From UBA8437 sp963933195 (GTDB lineage: Bacteria; Planctomycetota; Planctomycetia; Planctomycetales; Planctomycetaceae), in assembly GCA_963933195.1 (NCBI GenBank), contig CAWVUS010000017.1, positions 1 to 39,742 on the forward strand: a DNA stretch of 39,742 bases, in the 5' to 3' direction. The translations under genes were made by a program, and so were the position numbers. Shown here in pieces: positions 7,670 through 15,215 of this stretch. Under the pieces are notes generated by a model. That model was not told where the DNA came from. It searched no databases and worked only from the letters and a program-made list of their open reading frames with translations. Each line of letters starts with the position of its first letter. Within the stretch, counting starts at the first letter, position 1.

Positions 7670-9088
7670 CTAGTGGTCCAACTCGGCAAGCCACGCGTCG
7701 ATCGTCTCGAGCACCTTTTCGTATCTCGAGTCGCCGGGACGTGCCCAGTCGAAATGGGCCATGTCGGGTACGGTAATCAGCCGGGCTGAATTGCCGATGG
7801 CCGTCGCCAGCGATTCCGATTCGGAGGGCGGGACCAGTTCATCGTTTTCTCCATGAATCAGCAGCACGGGCCGGTCGCCTGTTTCACCGGCAGTCAATTC
7901 GGGAGCGTAGCCCATCAGGGCGTCGGCGGTTTCCAGGGAGAGTTGGCAGGCCAGGTGAGGGAACTCGCCGTACAACGCGTCAAGAAAGGCCCGGGAATCC
8001 TTGTCGGGCTGGATGATGTCCCAGGCGTCGACAATCTCTCCTTCGCCTCCTCGCGCCCTGGTTGCCCGGTCGGCATGGACCCGTTCGAGGAATTCGCTCC
8101 AGGAGTCGTCGTTCCTCGAGGCCTCGAGAACTCGCCTGAAGTCTGCTGCCGCCGAGATGGTTGCGATAGCCGTGATGCGGGGGTCGAGTGCTGCGGTGGC
8201 TACCGCATGTGATCCGCCCAAGCTGATGCCCAGCAGCGTGATCCTGGACGAGTCGACCTCGGGCCTTTCGGCCAGGAAGGAAACTGCAGCCCGGATGTCC
8301 TCGACCTGGTCCCAGGGCCTGACCGCGGATGTCGCGTCACCGCTGCGACCGAAACCACGGTAATCAAAGACCAGGCAGGCCCGGCCGGCCTGTGCCAGTT
8401 GCCTGGCCATCTCGGGGACCAGCAGGTCCTGGGTGTAGGTGTAACCCAGGCAGAGAATCACGCCGGGCAGGCCGGGGGCGTCGACGGTTGTCGGAGCATC
8501 TGGCTGGAAAAGAGTGTCGGGCAGGTAGAGCCGTCCCTCGAGCCGGGTGCCGCGGCAGTAGAACGCGATCGTCGAGACCGGGCCGGCCGGGGTGGCCGCG
8601 TCCTGGATCGCCACTTGTACGTCTTCGACGACGATCAGTCCGTCGGGGCCCGAGGCCGAGATCGTTCCCAGATCGATGTCGTGTTCGCGGGCCAGTCGCT
8701 TGGCGGCTGGGGATGCTGGGACACGCCCCCCGCGTTTGCGAGGGGGGGATGGGGCCGCGGTTGGGGCGGATTGTGGGGGTGGGGTGACGGGAGTGTCGTC
8801 GGCTACGGCCACGGTGGCTGACGCGATCAATTCCTCGGACACTTCCTCGCCCTCGTCGGCGATCACGGCGATGGGTGTGGTGATGGGAACTGTTTCACCG
8901 GCGGCGACCAGGATCCGGGCGAGAATTCCCGAGGCGGGGGACTCGACCAGTTGGATCGCCTTGTCTGACTCGATCTCGACGATGTCCTCGCCCGCTTCGA
9001 CCTGGTCCCCCTCGGTCTTCAACCAGGTCCCGATTGTCCCTTCCTGCATTGTCATGCCCCACTTGGGCATAGGAATCAGCGTGGCCAT
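7670..9088 (-). CDS. acoC: E2-like fusion: lipoyl domain - peripheral subunit-binding domain - alpha/beta hydrolase
   Basis: A 472-residue multidomain protein. Residues 1-78 are a biotinyl/lipoyl domain with the modifiable lysine K43 in EIESDKAIQLVES. A Pro/Ala-rich linker (about 95-120) follows. Residues 122-160 match the E1/E3 peripheral subunit-binding domain (VPASPAAKRLAREHDIDL, GPDGLIVVEDV). From about 170 the protein is an alpha/beta hydrolase, with nucleophile S289 in GISLGG, D416 in HGENDELVP and H445 in VPDMAHFDW. The usual E2 acyltransferase domain is absent. AcoC proteins of acetoin-cleaving systems are also lipoyl plus hydrolase fusions, and E1 alpha, E1 beta and acoX lie just upstream, so it is probably the E2-like component of an acetoin or related 2-oxo compound dehydrogenase. 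AAGGA precedes the ATG. Confidence 0.8.
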   Translation of the reverse strand: MATLIPMPKWGMTMQEGTIGTWLKTEGDQVEAGEDIVEIESDKAIQLVESPASGILARILVAAGETVPITTPIAVIADEGEEVSEELIASATVAVADDTPVTPPPQSAPTAAPSPPRKRGGRVPASPAAKRLAREHDIDLGTISASGPDGLIVVEDVQVAIQDAATPAGPVSTIAFYCRGTRLEGRLYLPDTLFQPDAPTTVDAPGLPGVILCLGYTYTQDLLVPEMARQLAQAGRACLVFDYRGFGRSGDATSAVRPWDQVEDIRAAVSFLAERPEVDSSRITLLGISLGGSHAVATAALDPRITAIATISAAADFRRVLEASRNDDSWSEFLERVHADRATRARGGEGEIVDAWDIIQPDKDSRAFLDALYGEFPHLACQLSLETADALMGYAPELTAGETGDRPVLLIHGENDELVPPSESESLATAIGNSARLITVPDMAHFDWARPGDSRYEKVLETIDAWLAELDH

Positions 9089-9111
9089 GGTTTGGGGTCC
9101 TTGTAGAAGCG

Positions 9112-10119
9112 TCAGGCGGTGGGCCGTTCAGGCATTATGAAGTACCCAGAATCTGCGGCAAGTTCGAGAGTGGTGTCGACGTCGACCATGGTCGGTCCGT
9201 GGGCGTTGAGTTGGATTGCGAATTCATCGTCGTGACCAACGGTGGTTTCGCGTTCACCATCCAGCGCCAGTGTCCCCGGGCGAAAGGTGACAGGAATTGA
9301 ATCCCCGGGGGCCAACCACTGCACGTTGCGAACAGGTACTGGTACGACCAGGCCTGGGGCGATCGGTGCCAGGACCTCCTGGCCACCCGGCCCGATTTCC
9401 AGTGCCAGCCCGGAACGTTCTCCCGAGGAGGGCGGAGGCAGGCTGCCGCCGATCGCCGAGAGTCCCAGGACACCGGGGTGGGCCATCGAGAGCACCAGTT
9501 GATGGATCCGCTTGATGTCCCAAATCGCCCGGGCACCGGGCACAGGAATGTCACAGACGGCGACATCGACCAGTGCCATGTCGGTGGGCTGACCGTCACG
9601 GAAGACATCCAGGCGGGGTGTTGTTCGGCATGAATTCTCGATTGGCACCCGCCGATTGGCCACCAGTGCGGCCGCGATTCCGGCGAGTGTTCCTTCGTTT
9701 CGTCGTGGCCAGACGTTGTTGGTGCCGGTGGAAATCGGGACCAGCGGCACATCGCGGCAGCCCTTGGCCACCATGCGGTGCGTGCCATCACCACCGAGGA
9801 CGACGATGGCCGCGGCATTCCGGTCGGCCAGTTCCTGTGCGGCCGCCAGGGAATCAGTCGGCAGACCATGGCAGGGTGTGTCGAGGATCTCGACAGGACA
9901 GGGAAGTTCCAAACCGTCCAGGGCACGACGGCCGATGTCGCCCATCTCGGGCATCATCGCGATCGATGTGGCACCGGCCTCGGTGGTGGCTGCGATTCCC
10001 CGTAACACGCGACGAACGATTCTTGCCTTGTGCTGGTTATCGATTCCATCGGCATCGACAACCAGGCGACGGATGTCCTTGCCCGAGGAGGGATTGGGGA
10101 TGATGCCGATCAGCGGCAT
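9112..10119 (-). CDS. acoX: AcoX family protein (NAD kinase-like fold)
   Basis: A 335-residue protein related to ATP-NAD kinase. The phosphate-binding signature GGDGT is at residues 109-113 and STGTNN at 130-135; the N-terminus PLIGIIPNPSSGKDIRRLV is typical of the family. AcoX genes sit in acetoin dehydrogenase operons, and their biochemical role there is not settled. The ORF is open upstream to 10455 but overlaps the E1 beta gene; the ATG at 10119 begins the conserved sequence and leaves a 61-base gap to the E1 beta stop. It is followed after 23 bases by the E2-like fusion gene. The assignment rests on the GGDGT motif together with the gene order, and I am fairly confident. Confidence 0.82.
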   Translation of the reverse strand: MPLIGIIPNPSSGKDIRRLVVDADGIDNQHKARIVRRVLRGIAATTEAGATSIAMMPEMGDIGRRALDGLELPCPVEILDTPCHGLPTDSLAAAQELADRNAAAIVVLGGDGTHRMVAKGCRDVPLVPISTGTNNVWPRRNEGTLAGIAAALVANRRVPIENSCRTTPRLDVFRDGQPTDMALVDVAVCDIPVPGARAIWDIKRIHQLVLSMAHPGVLGLSAIGGSLPPPSSGERSGLALEIGPGGQEVLAPIAPGLVVPVPVRNVQWLAPGDSIPVTFRPGTLALDGERETTVGHDDEFAIQLNAHGPTMVDVDTTLELAADSGYFIMPERPTA

Positions 10120-10180
10120 GGAATCGGGCCCGTTGGCTCGGGGACGTGCGGACACTGCGGCCGGGGGGGCGCGGTGGTGG

Positions 10181-11194
10181 TCACATGGTGGCCCGGACCG
10201 CTTCGACGACCGCGTCGGCCTTGGGCACATAGAAGTCCTCCAGCGGTGGGCTGAAGGGGACGGGGGTGTGGGGCGCGGTGACCATCTGGACCGGGGCGTC
10301 CAGGTATCCCAGGGCGCGGCTGGCGGCCAGTGCGGCGACATCACTGGCCATCCCGCAGCGGGGATTGTCCTCGTCGACGACCACCAGGCGGCCGGTCTTT
10401 TCGATCGATTCGATGATGGCCTGTTCATCCCACGGGGAGAGGCAGCGAAGATCAACGACGTCGGCCTCGATGCCCTCGGCCGCCAGGCGGTCGGCCGCCT
10501 CGAGGCTGATCGAGACCATGCGGCTGATGGCCACGATGGTCACATCGGCTCCCTCGCGAGGGTGTCCGGCCGGTCCCAATGGCACGGTGTAATCTTCCTC
10601 GGGAACCGGACCGGTGGTGTCGTAGAGCACTTTGTTCTCGCAGAAGATCACCGGGTCGTCGTCGCGGATCGCCGAGATCAACAGGCCCTTGGCGTCGTAG
10701 GGGGTGGCGGGGGCGACGACCTTGAGGCCGGGGAAGTGCACAAACGTCGAGTAGGTGGCGTCGGAGTGTTGCGCGGCGGCCCGGAAGCCGGCGCCGATGG
10801 TGGTCCGGATGACCAGGGGGATTTTTGCCTTGCCACCGAACATGTACCGCATCTTGGCGGCCTGGTTGATGATCTGGTCGAGCGTGACGCCCATGAACCC
10901 GATGAACATCAATTCGACAACCGGTCGCATTCCGGTTGCCGCCGCTCCGACACCGGCCCCGATGAAAGCACTCTCGGTGATCGGTGTGTCCCGGACCCTC
11001 TCGGGGCCGAACTCGTTGATCAGTCCCTCGGTGACTTTCAACACCCCGCCCCAGGCGTCGACCATTTCTGGGTCGTCTCGGCCAGGGGCGCCGGCGATGT
11101 CCTCGCCCATCACGAATATCGACTCGTCACGTCTCATCTCCAGACGCAACGCCTCGTTGATCGCCTGGCGGTAGGTCAGTTCACGTTCGGCCAC
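10181..11194 (-). CDS. acoB: Thiamine-dependent dehydrogenase E1 component, beta subunit
   Basis: A 337-residue E1 beta subunit of a 2-oxoacid/acetoin dehydrogenase complex, full length. Typical sequence includes the start ELTYRQAINEALRLEMRRDESIFVMGEDI, the TPP-site segment TESAFIGAGVGAAATGMRPVVELMF, QAAKMRYMFGG, AAQHSD, FPGLKVVAPATPYDAKGL and the C-terminal transketolase part VVDLRCLSPWDEQAI. It forms an alpha2beta2 heterotetramer with the product of the gene 39 bases upstream. The start is a GTG at 11194. Acetoin rather than pyruvate specificity is inferred from the adjacent acoX and hydrolase-type E2; branched-chain or other 2-oxoacid substrates remain possible. Confidence 0.9.
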   Translation of the reverse strand: MAERELTYRQAINEALRLEMRRDESIFVMGEDIAGAPGRDDPEMVDAWGGVLKVTEGLINEFGPERVRDTPITESAFIGAGVGAAATGMRPVVELMFIGFMGVTLDQIINQAAKMRYMFGGKAKIPLVIRTTIGAGFRAAAQHSDATYSTFVHFPGLKVVAPATPYDAKGLLISAIRDDDPVIFCENKVLYDTTGPVPEEDYTVPLGPAGHPREGADVTIVAISRMVSISLEAADRLAAEGIEADVVDLRCLSPWDEQAIIESIEKTGRLVVVDEDNPRCGMASDVAALAASRALGYLDAPVQMVTAPHTPVPFSPPLEDFYVPKADAVVEAVRATM

Positions 11195-11233
11195 GGTAGA
11201 TATCCCGGTTGATTGTGCAGGGTGTGGGAATTG

Positions 11234-12199
11234 CTAGTAGGTGACGTAGACGTCTTCGAGGCATTCAGCCGGGTCGGGCAATGGACTCGATTCGGCAAAC
11301 GCCACCGCATCGACGATGGCCGTTTCGGCCTCGCGATCGATGGCGTCGAGTTCCTCGGATTCGAGCAGTCCGCCTTCGAGGACGACCGCCCGGAACCGTT
11401 CCAGGCAGTCCTGCGAGCGGTAGTGAGCCTCTTCGTCGCGGGTGCGGTACTTGATCTCGTCCCCCTCGAAGTGTCCGTAGTAGCGGTAGGTCTGGCATTC
11501 CAGCAGCGTGGGTCCCTCGCCATCGCGTGCCCGGCGGAAGGCCTCACCTGCCGCCTCGTAGACGGCGAACACGTCCTGGCCATCGACGACGATGCCGGGC
11601 ATCCCAAAGGCGGTGCCACGGCCAGCGATATCGGGGCCGCCGATCGAATAATCGGTCGAGGTGGTTTCGGCGTAGCGGTTGTTCTCGCAGATGAAGACGA
11701 CCGGCAGTTTCCAGACGGCCGCCAGGTTCAGCGATTCGGCGGTGGTGCCCTGGTTGGATCCTCCGTCACCGAAGAAGCAGGCGGTGGCCTGCCGTGAGCC
11801 GCGAATGCGTCCAGAAAGCGCCGCTCCACATGCCAGGGGCGGTCCGCCCCCGACGATGCCATTGGCGCCCAGCATTCCGCGATCGACGTCGGCGATGTGC
11901 ATCGAACCGCCCTTGCCCTTGCAGCAACCGGCAGCCTTACCGCGGATCTCGGCCATCATCGGGTTGATCTCCACTCCCTTGGCAATGCAATGGCCGTGGC
12001 CGCGATGAGTGCTGGTGATGAAGTCGTCGTCGTCCAGGTGGGCACACACGCCAACGGCGATCGCCTCCTCGCCGGCGTAGAGATGCACGAAGCCGGGGAT
12101 CAGTCCGGCGGCAAAATCGGCGTGCAACTGGTTTTCGAACTCGCGGATCTGTCGCATCCGCTGGTACATCCAGAGCAGCTTGTCACGGTCGAGGTCCAC
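11234..12199 (-). CDS. acoA: Thiamine-dependent dehydrogenase E1 component, alpha subunit
   Basis: A 321-residue E1 alpha subunit that binds TPP and Mg. The TPP motif runs from GDG at residues 144-146 (FFGDGGSNQGTTAESLNLA) to NN at 173-174 (VFICENNRYAETT). The family segments HLYAGEEAIAVG, TSTHRGHGHCIAKG and GKGGSMHIADVDRGMLGANGIVGGG are intact. The start is a GTG at 12199 supported by GGGAG at 12207-12211, seven bases away. This is the first gene of the minus-strand cluster, so a promoter should lie in the 89 bases between it and the upstream DUF1501 stop at 12289, unless it is read from that gene. No regulator of the AcoR type is nearby. Confidence 0.9.
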   Translation of the reverse strand: MDLDRDKLLWMYQRMRQIREFENQLHADFAAGLIPGFVHLYAGEEAIAVGVCAHLDDDDFITSTHRGHGHCIAKGVEINPMMAEIRGKAAGCCKGKGGSMHIADVDRGMLGANGIVGGGPPLACGAALSGRIRGSRQATACFFGDGGSNQGTTAESLNLAAVWKLPVVFICENNRYAETTSTDYSIGGPDIAGRGTAFGMPGIVVDGQDVFAVYEAAGEAFRRARDGEGPTLLECQTYRYYGHFEGDEIKYRTRDEEAHYRSQDCLERFRAVVLEGGLLESEELDAIDREAETAIVDAVAFAESSPLPDPAECLEDVYVTY

Positions 12200-12288
12200 G
12201 ATGTGGCTCCCGGAAGGCCTGGTTGGAGAGAAACACAGGCCTGCTTTGTACGCCCGAGAAGCCGCACACTCAAGCGCGACGGCAATTG

Positions 12289-13716
12289 CTAGGCAATCAC
12301 TTCCCAGGCTGGCTCGCCACCGTGCGCGATGTGGATCGGGCGGCCCTGTAGGTCGTCGACCGTCAGCGTCGGGTCAACACCCAGTTGCTGGTAGATGGTT
12401 GCGGCCATGTCTCCGGCCGAAACGGGACGATCGACCGGGTAAGCGGCCTGCTTGTCGGTTTTGCCGAGTACCACTCCCGGCCTGGTGCCACCGCCGGCCA
12501 GGACGACGAAGCCGCACTGTGGCCAATGGTCACGACCGGCCTTGCCGTTGATCCTCGGCGTGCGGCCCATCTCGCCCATCAGCACCACCAGGGTCGTTTT
12601 GAGCAACCCGCGTTGGTCGAGGTCGTCGACCAGCGTGGTGAACATCTGGTCGAGGATTGGCAGGTGGTGGCGACACATGTTGAAGTTGTTGGCGTGCAGG
12701 TCCCAGTGGTTGCCGCTGTCGGCTTCTTCCCAGTTCACGCTCACGAATGTCGAACCGGCCTCGACCAGCCGGCGAGCGACCAGGCAACTGTTGGCCCAGA
12801 CCGTGTTGCCGTACCGGGTCCGTGTCTCGGCGGATTCCCTGGAGAGATCGAACGCGGCGCGTGTGCGGGGCGAGGTGAGCAGTCGAAAAACCTGTTGCTG
12901 GAATTCCGAGAGACTCTCGGCGGCACGGCTACGGTCGATACGGCTGAGTTTCTCGTCGAACTGGGCCAGCAGTGACTTTCGTTTCTGGAGTCGATTGGCG
13001 GTCACCGCCGGCAATTCATCCAGCGAGGGCAGCAGGGGTTCACCCAGGGCCGGCACCGGCTTGTAGAACTCACCCTTGCCATCAAATTTCCTGTCCCAGA
13101 CGGTGATCAATGGGTCATAACTGGTGCCGAGATATCCTCCGTAGGGACCGGCTCGTCTCAGTCCCTGCGAAAAGCCGGGTGAGGCGGGCATGATCACGTA
13201 GGGGGGCACGTCATCGCGACCAAGGCCGAAGTGGCGTGCGACCGACATCATGCTCGGGTGGTCCGATTTCTTGGCGAAGTAATTCTCGCGGTCGCTGCCG
13301 CCGTCGAAGCCGGTCAGGACGTTGTAGGGATTGTGGCTGTTGTACTTGTGCGAGTAGGTGCGAATCAGCGTCAGCCGGTCCATCATCGCCGCGGTCCTGG
13401 GCAACAATTCACAGACGTGCAGGCCGGGAACCCGGCTGGCAATCGGCTGGAATTCTCCCCGGACGTTCGCGGGGGCTTCGGGCTTGAGATCGAAGGTGTC
13501 CTGGTGTGGAGGTCCGCCAAAGAGATTGATCAGGATGACCGACTTTGCCTGGCCCTCGAACGTGGGGCGTCCGTCGCTGGATTGTTGTCCGGCGGCGTGC
13601 AGGAGCGTGGGAAGTGAGACTCCCGAGAACAAGCTCAGTCCGCCGACGCGAATGGCCTCGCGGCGAGTCAATCCGTCGCAAACGGTGCGACCGCGTCCCA
13701 AAACCCTGAGCATCAT
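12289..13716 (-). CDS. DUF1501 family protein, Tat-exported, unpaired
   Basis: A 475-residue DUF1501 protein. The N-terminus has a twin-arginine signal (LTRREAIRVGGLSLFSGV). Hallmarks include ILINLFGGPPHQDTFDLKPEAP, NSCLVARRLVEAGSTFVSVNW, the repeated His/Asn segment HWDLHANNFNMCRHH, and LMGEMGRTPRINGKAGRDHW near the C-terminus. GGGAGAAG lies directly before the paired ATG codons at 13716 and 13713. Unlike the other DUF1501 genes here it has no DUF1549/DUF1553 partner; it stands between the E1 alpha gene (88 bases downstream) and the ion-channel gene. Function is unknown for the family. Confidence 0.88.
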   Translation of the reverse strand: MMLRVLGRGRTVCDGLTRREAIRVGGLSLFSGVSLPTLLHAAGQQSSDGRPTFEGQAKSVILINLFGGPPHQDTFDLKPEAPANVRGEFQPIASRVPGLHVCELLPRTAAMMDRLTLIRTYSHKYNSHNPYNVLTGFDGGSDRENYFAKKSDHPSMMSVARHFGLGRDDVPPYVIMPASPGFSQGLRRAGPYGGYLGTSYDPLITVWDRKFDGKGEFYKPVPALGEPLLPSLDELPAVTANRLQKRKSLLAQFDEKLSRIDRSRAAESLSEFQQQVFRLLTSPRTRAAFDLSRESAETRTRYGNTVWANSCLVARRLVEAGSTFVSVNWEEADSGNHWDLHANNFNMCRHHLPILDQMFTTLVDDLDQRGLLKTTLVVLMGEMGRTPRINGKAGRDHWPQCGFVVLAGGGTRPGVVLGKTDKQAAYPVDRPVSAGDMAATIYQQLGVDPTLTVDDLQGRPIHIAHGGEPAWEVIA

Positions 13717-13812
13717 CTTCTCCCGTTGGCCTGGTCGGGACGAATCATCGTCCAGAACCAGTATCGTCCTAGCATAACATGCCGGGCCACGTCATCCGGA
13801 ATCAGTTTGGTG

Positions 13813-15003
13813 TCAGGCCTCGTCAGTCGGAGGGGGGTATTCCCGGCGTTCGAGTCTCTCGGACAGTTCGTCGATCCGGTTCGACAATTCTTCCTGGAGT
13901 TTTTCCAGTTCTTCGGATTGTTCGCCGACGAACAGCGATGTGAGTGTCGCGGTGAAAACACCGACCAGCACCATCCCGGTGATGATCAGGATTGCGGTGA
14001 GAACTTGTCCTCCGGCACTCTCGGGATTGTAAATGTCTCCAAACCCTCCGGTGACCACCGTGGTGAAACTCCACCACAGGGCCAGTGGATAGGAGGACAC
14101 GGCGTTTGTGTCTTTGTCCGGGGCCGGCGATGGGTCACCGGCGGAGATCGTGGCGTCCGATGCCGGAGCCGGAGCCGACGCTGTGCCCTCGATCTGGTAA
14201 ACAAGCAGGGCACCCAGCAACGTGACCACGATGGCCCAACGCAGTGTCCGTTTCATCAGTTTCACGTCGATCACGTCCTGCAACTTGTCCATGCCGCGCC
14301 AGAGCAGGAAGAACAGTCGCAGGAACCTGAAGAATTTGATGATGCGGGCAAAACGAGCGAACCGGGCCAGGCGTGCCAGACGCCCAAAACGGGCCAACTG
14401 GGCCTCGCCGGGAATCGGGATCGATGTCACGAAGTCGACCCAGTGGTGTGCCCAGACGAACTTCTTGGATTCCGCGCAAGAGAGCCTGAAAAAGAACTCG
14501 GCCATGAAGACCGCGCAACAGGCGGCATCAACGAAAAAAATGTTGGTGCCGGAGAGCCATTCGGGCCGTTCCGAATCGGGGCCGGCAAGGCTGTCGTAGC
14601 CCAGCAGGCCGAGGACGAGAACGATCAAGATCATGATGATCGTCTCGAGCGTAATCAGGGCTCCGCGAGAGCCGAGTTTGGCGATCATGTTGTCTCGCAC
14701 GATCCTCGGCTGAATGGCGTTTTCCAGCTTGCCGTCCAATTCCTCCAGCGACTCCATTTCCGCACGTAGCCTCGCAGCCTGCCTCTTGATCCGTTGCAGG
14801 ACTTCGGGATCGGCGGTTTCCAGTGCCTGCTGGGCGGATGCTTCATGCTCGAGGCCACGGGTGACCAATTCGCTGTAGTTGTCACGGACCGTTGCCTGCA
14901 TGCGTTGCAGGGTCTCGATCGAAACAGCATCCGGACGGATCGCCTCCAGTCTTGCCAGCGTGTCCTGCAATTCGGCGTGCGCCGCGTTTGATTGTTTTTT
15001 CAT
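13813..15003 (-). CDS. Voltage-gated ion-channel-like membrane protein with coiled-coil termini
   Basis: A 396-residue six-helix channel protein. Residues 5-100 are charged and helical, probably a cytoplasmic coiled coil. S1 is about 117-137, S2 154-174 and S3 183-197. S4 (202-230) has a positive residue at every third position from R205 to R229, nine in all. S5 is 253-270. A Ser/Ala/Pro-rich loop (273-303) precedes the pore helix and filter WWSFTTVVTGGFGD (310-323). S6 is 332-358, and a second short coiled coil (363-388) ends the protein. The filter reads TGGFGD where potassium channels usually have TVGYGD. A cation channel, most likely for potassium, is the best call; selectivity is uncertain. 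It is divergent from the YihY gene. Start is an ATG at 15003 with no strong ribosome binding site. Confidence 0.82.
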   Translation of the reverse strand: MKKQSNAAHAELQDTLARLEAIRPDAVSIETLQRMQATVRDNYSELVTRGLEHEASAQQALETADPEVLQRIKRQAARLRAEMESLEELDGKLENAIQPRIVRDNMIAKLGSRGALITLETIIMILIVLVLGLLGYDSLAGPDSERPEWLSGTNIFFVDAACCAVFMAEFFFRLSCAESKKFVWAHHWVDFVTSIPIPGEAQLARFGRLARLARFARFARIIKFFRFLRLFFLLWRGMDKLQDVIDVKLMKRTLRWAIVVTLLGALLVYQIEGTASAPAPASDATISAGDPSPAPDKDTNAVSSYPLALWWSFTTVVTGGFGDIYNPESAGGQVLTAILIITGMVLVGVFTATLTSLFVGEQSEELEKLQEELSNRIDELSERLERREYPPPTDEA

Positions 15004-15215
15004 GAGCGGCAGTATATCGGGAGTGGTTTATTCGATGCCAATTCGAAGTCGGGTTTTGCGGCCTGCACGGGTTGTGGGCCGATGGAATGGCGTGAGTTGT
15101 CGGGAAAAAACAAGAATCCAACGTGGCGGTGAGTCACGGATGACTGCGCTGCTTAGAATCGGGGTTGGATACAATCGGGCTTCAACGAGACCTGTTCAGT
15201 TTTTGGGGCGAGCAG

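Noticed and set aside
9656..11212. A 518-codon plus-strand ORF
   Set aside because: It is antisense to acoX and the E1 beta gene; the conserved proteins are on the minus strand.
15170..15175. TACAAT before the YihY gene
   Set aside because: It resembles a -10 box but has no -35 partner, and another similar hexamer (TAGAAT) lies nearby; not separable from chance.
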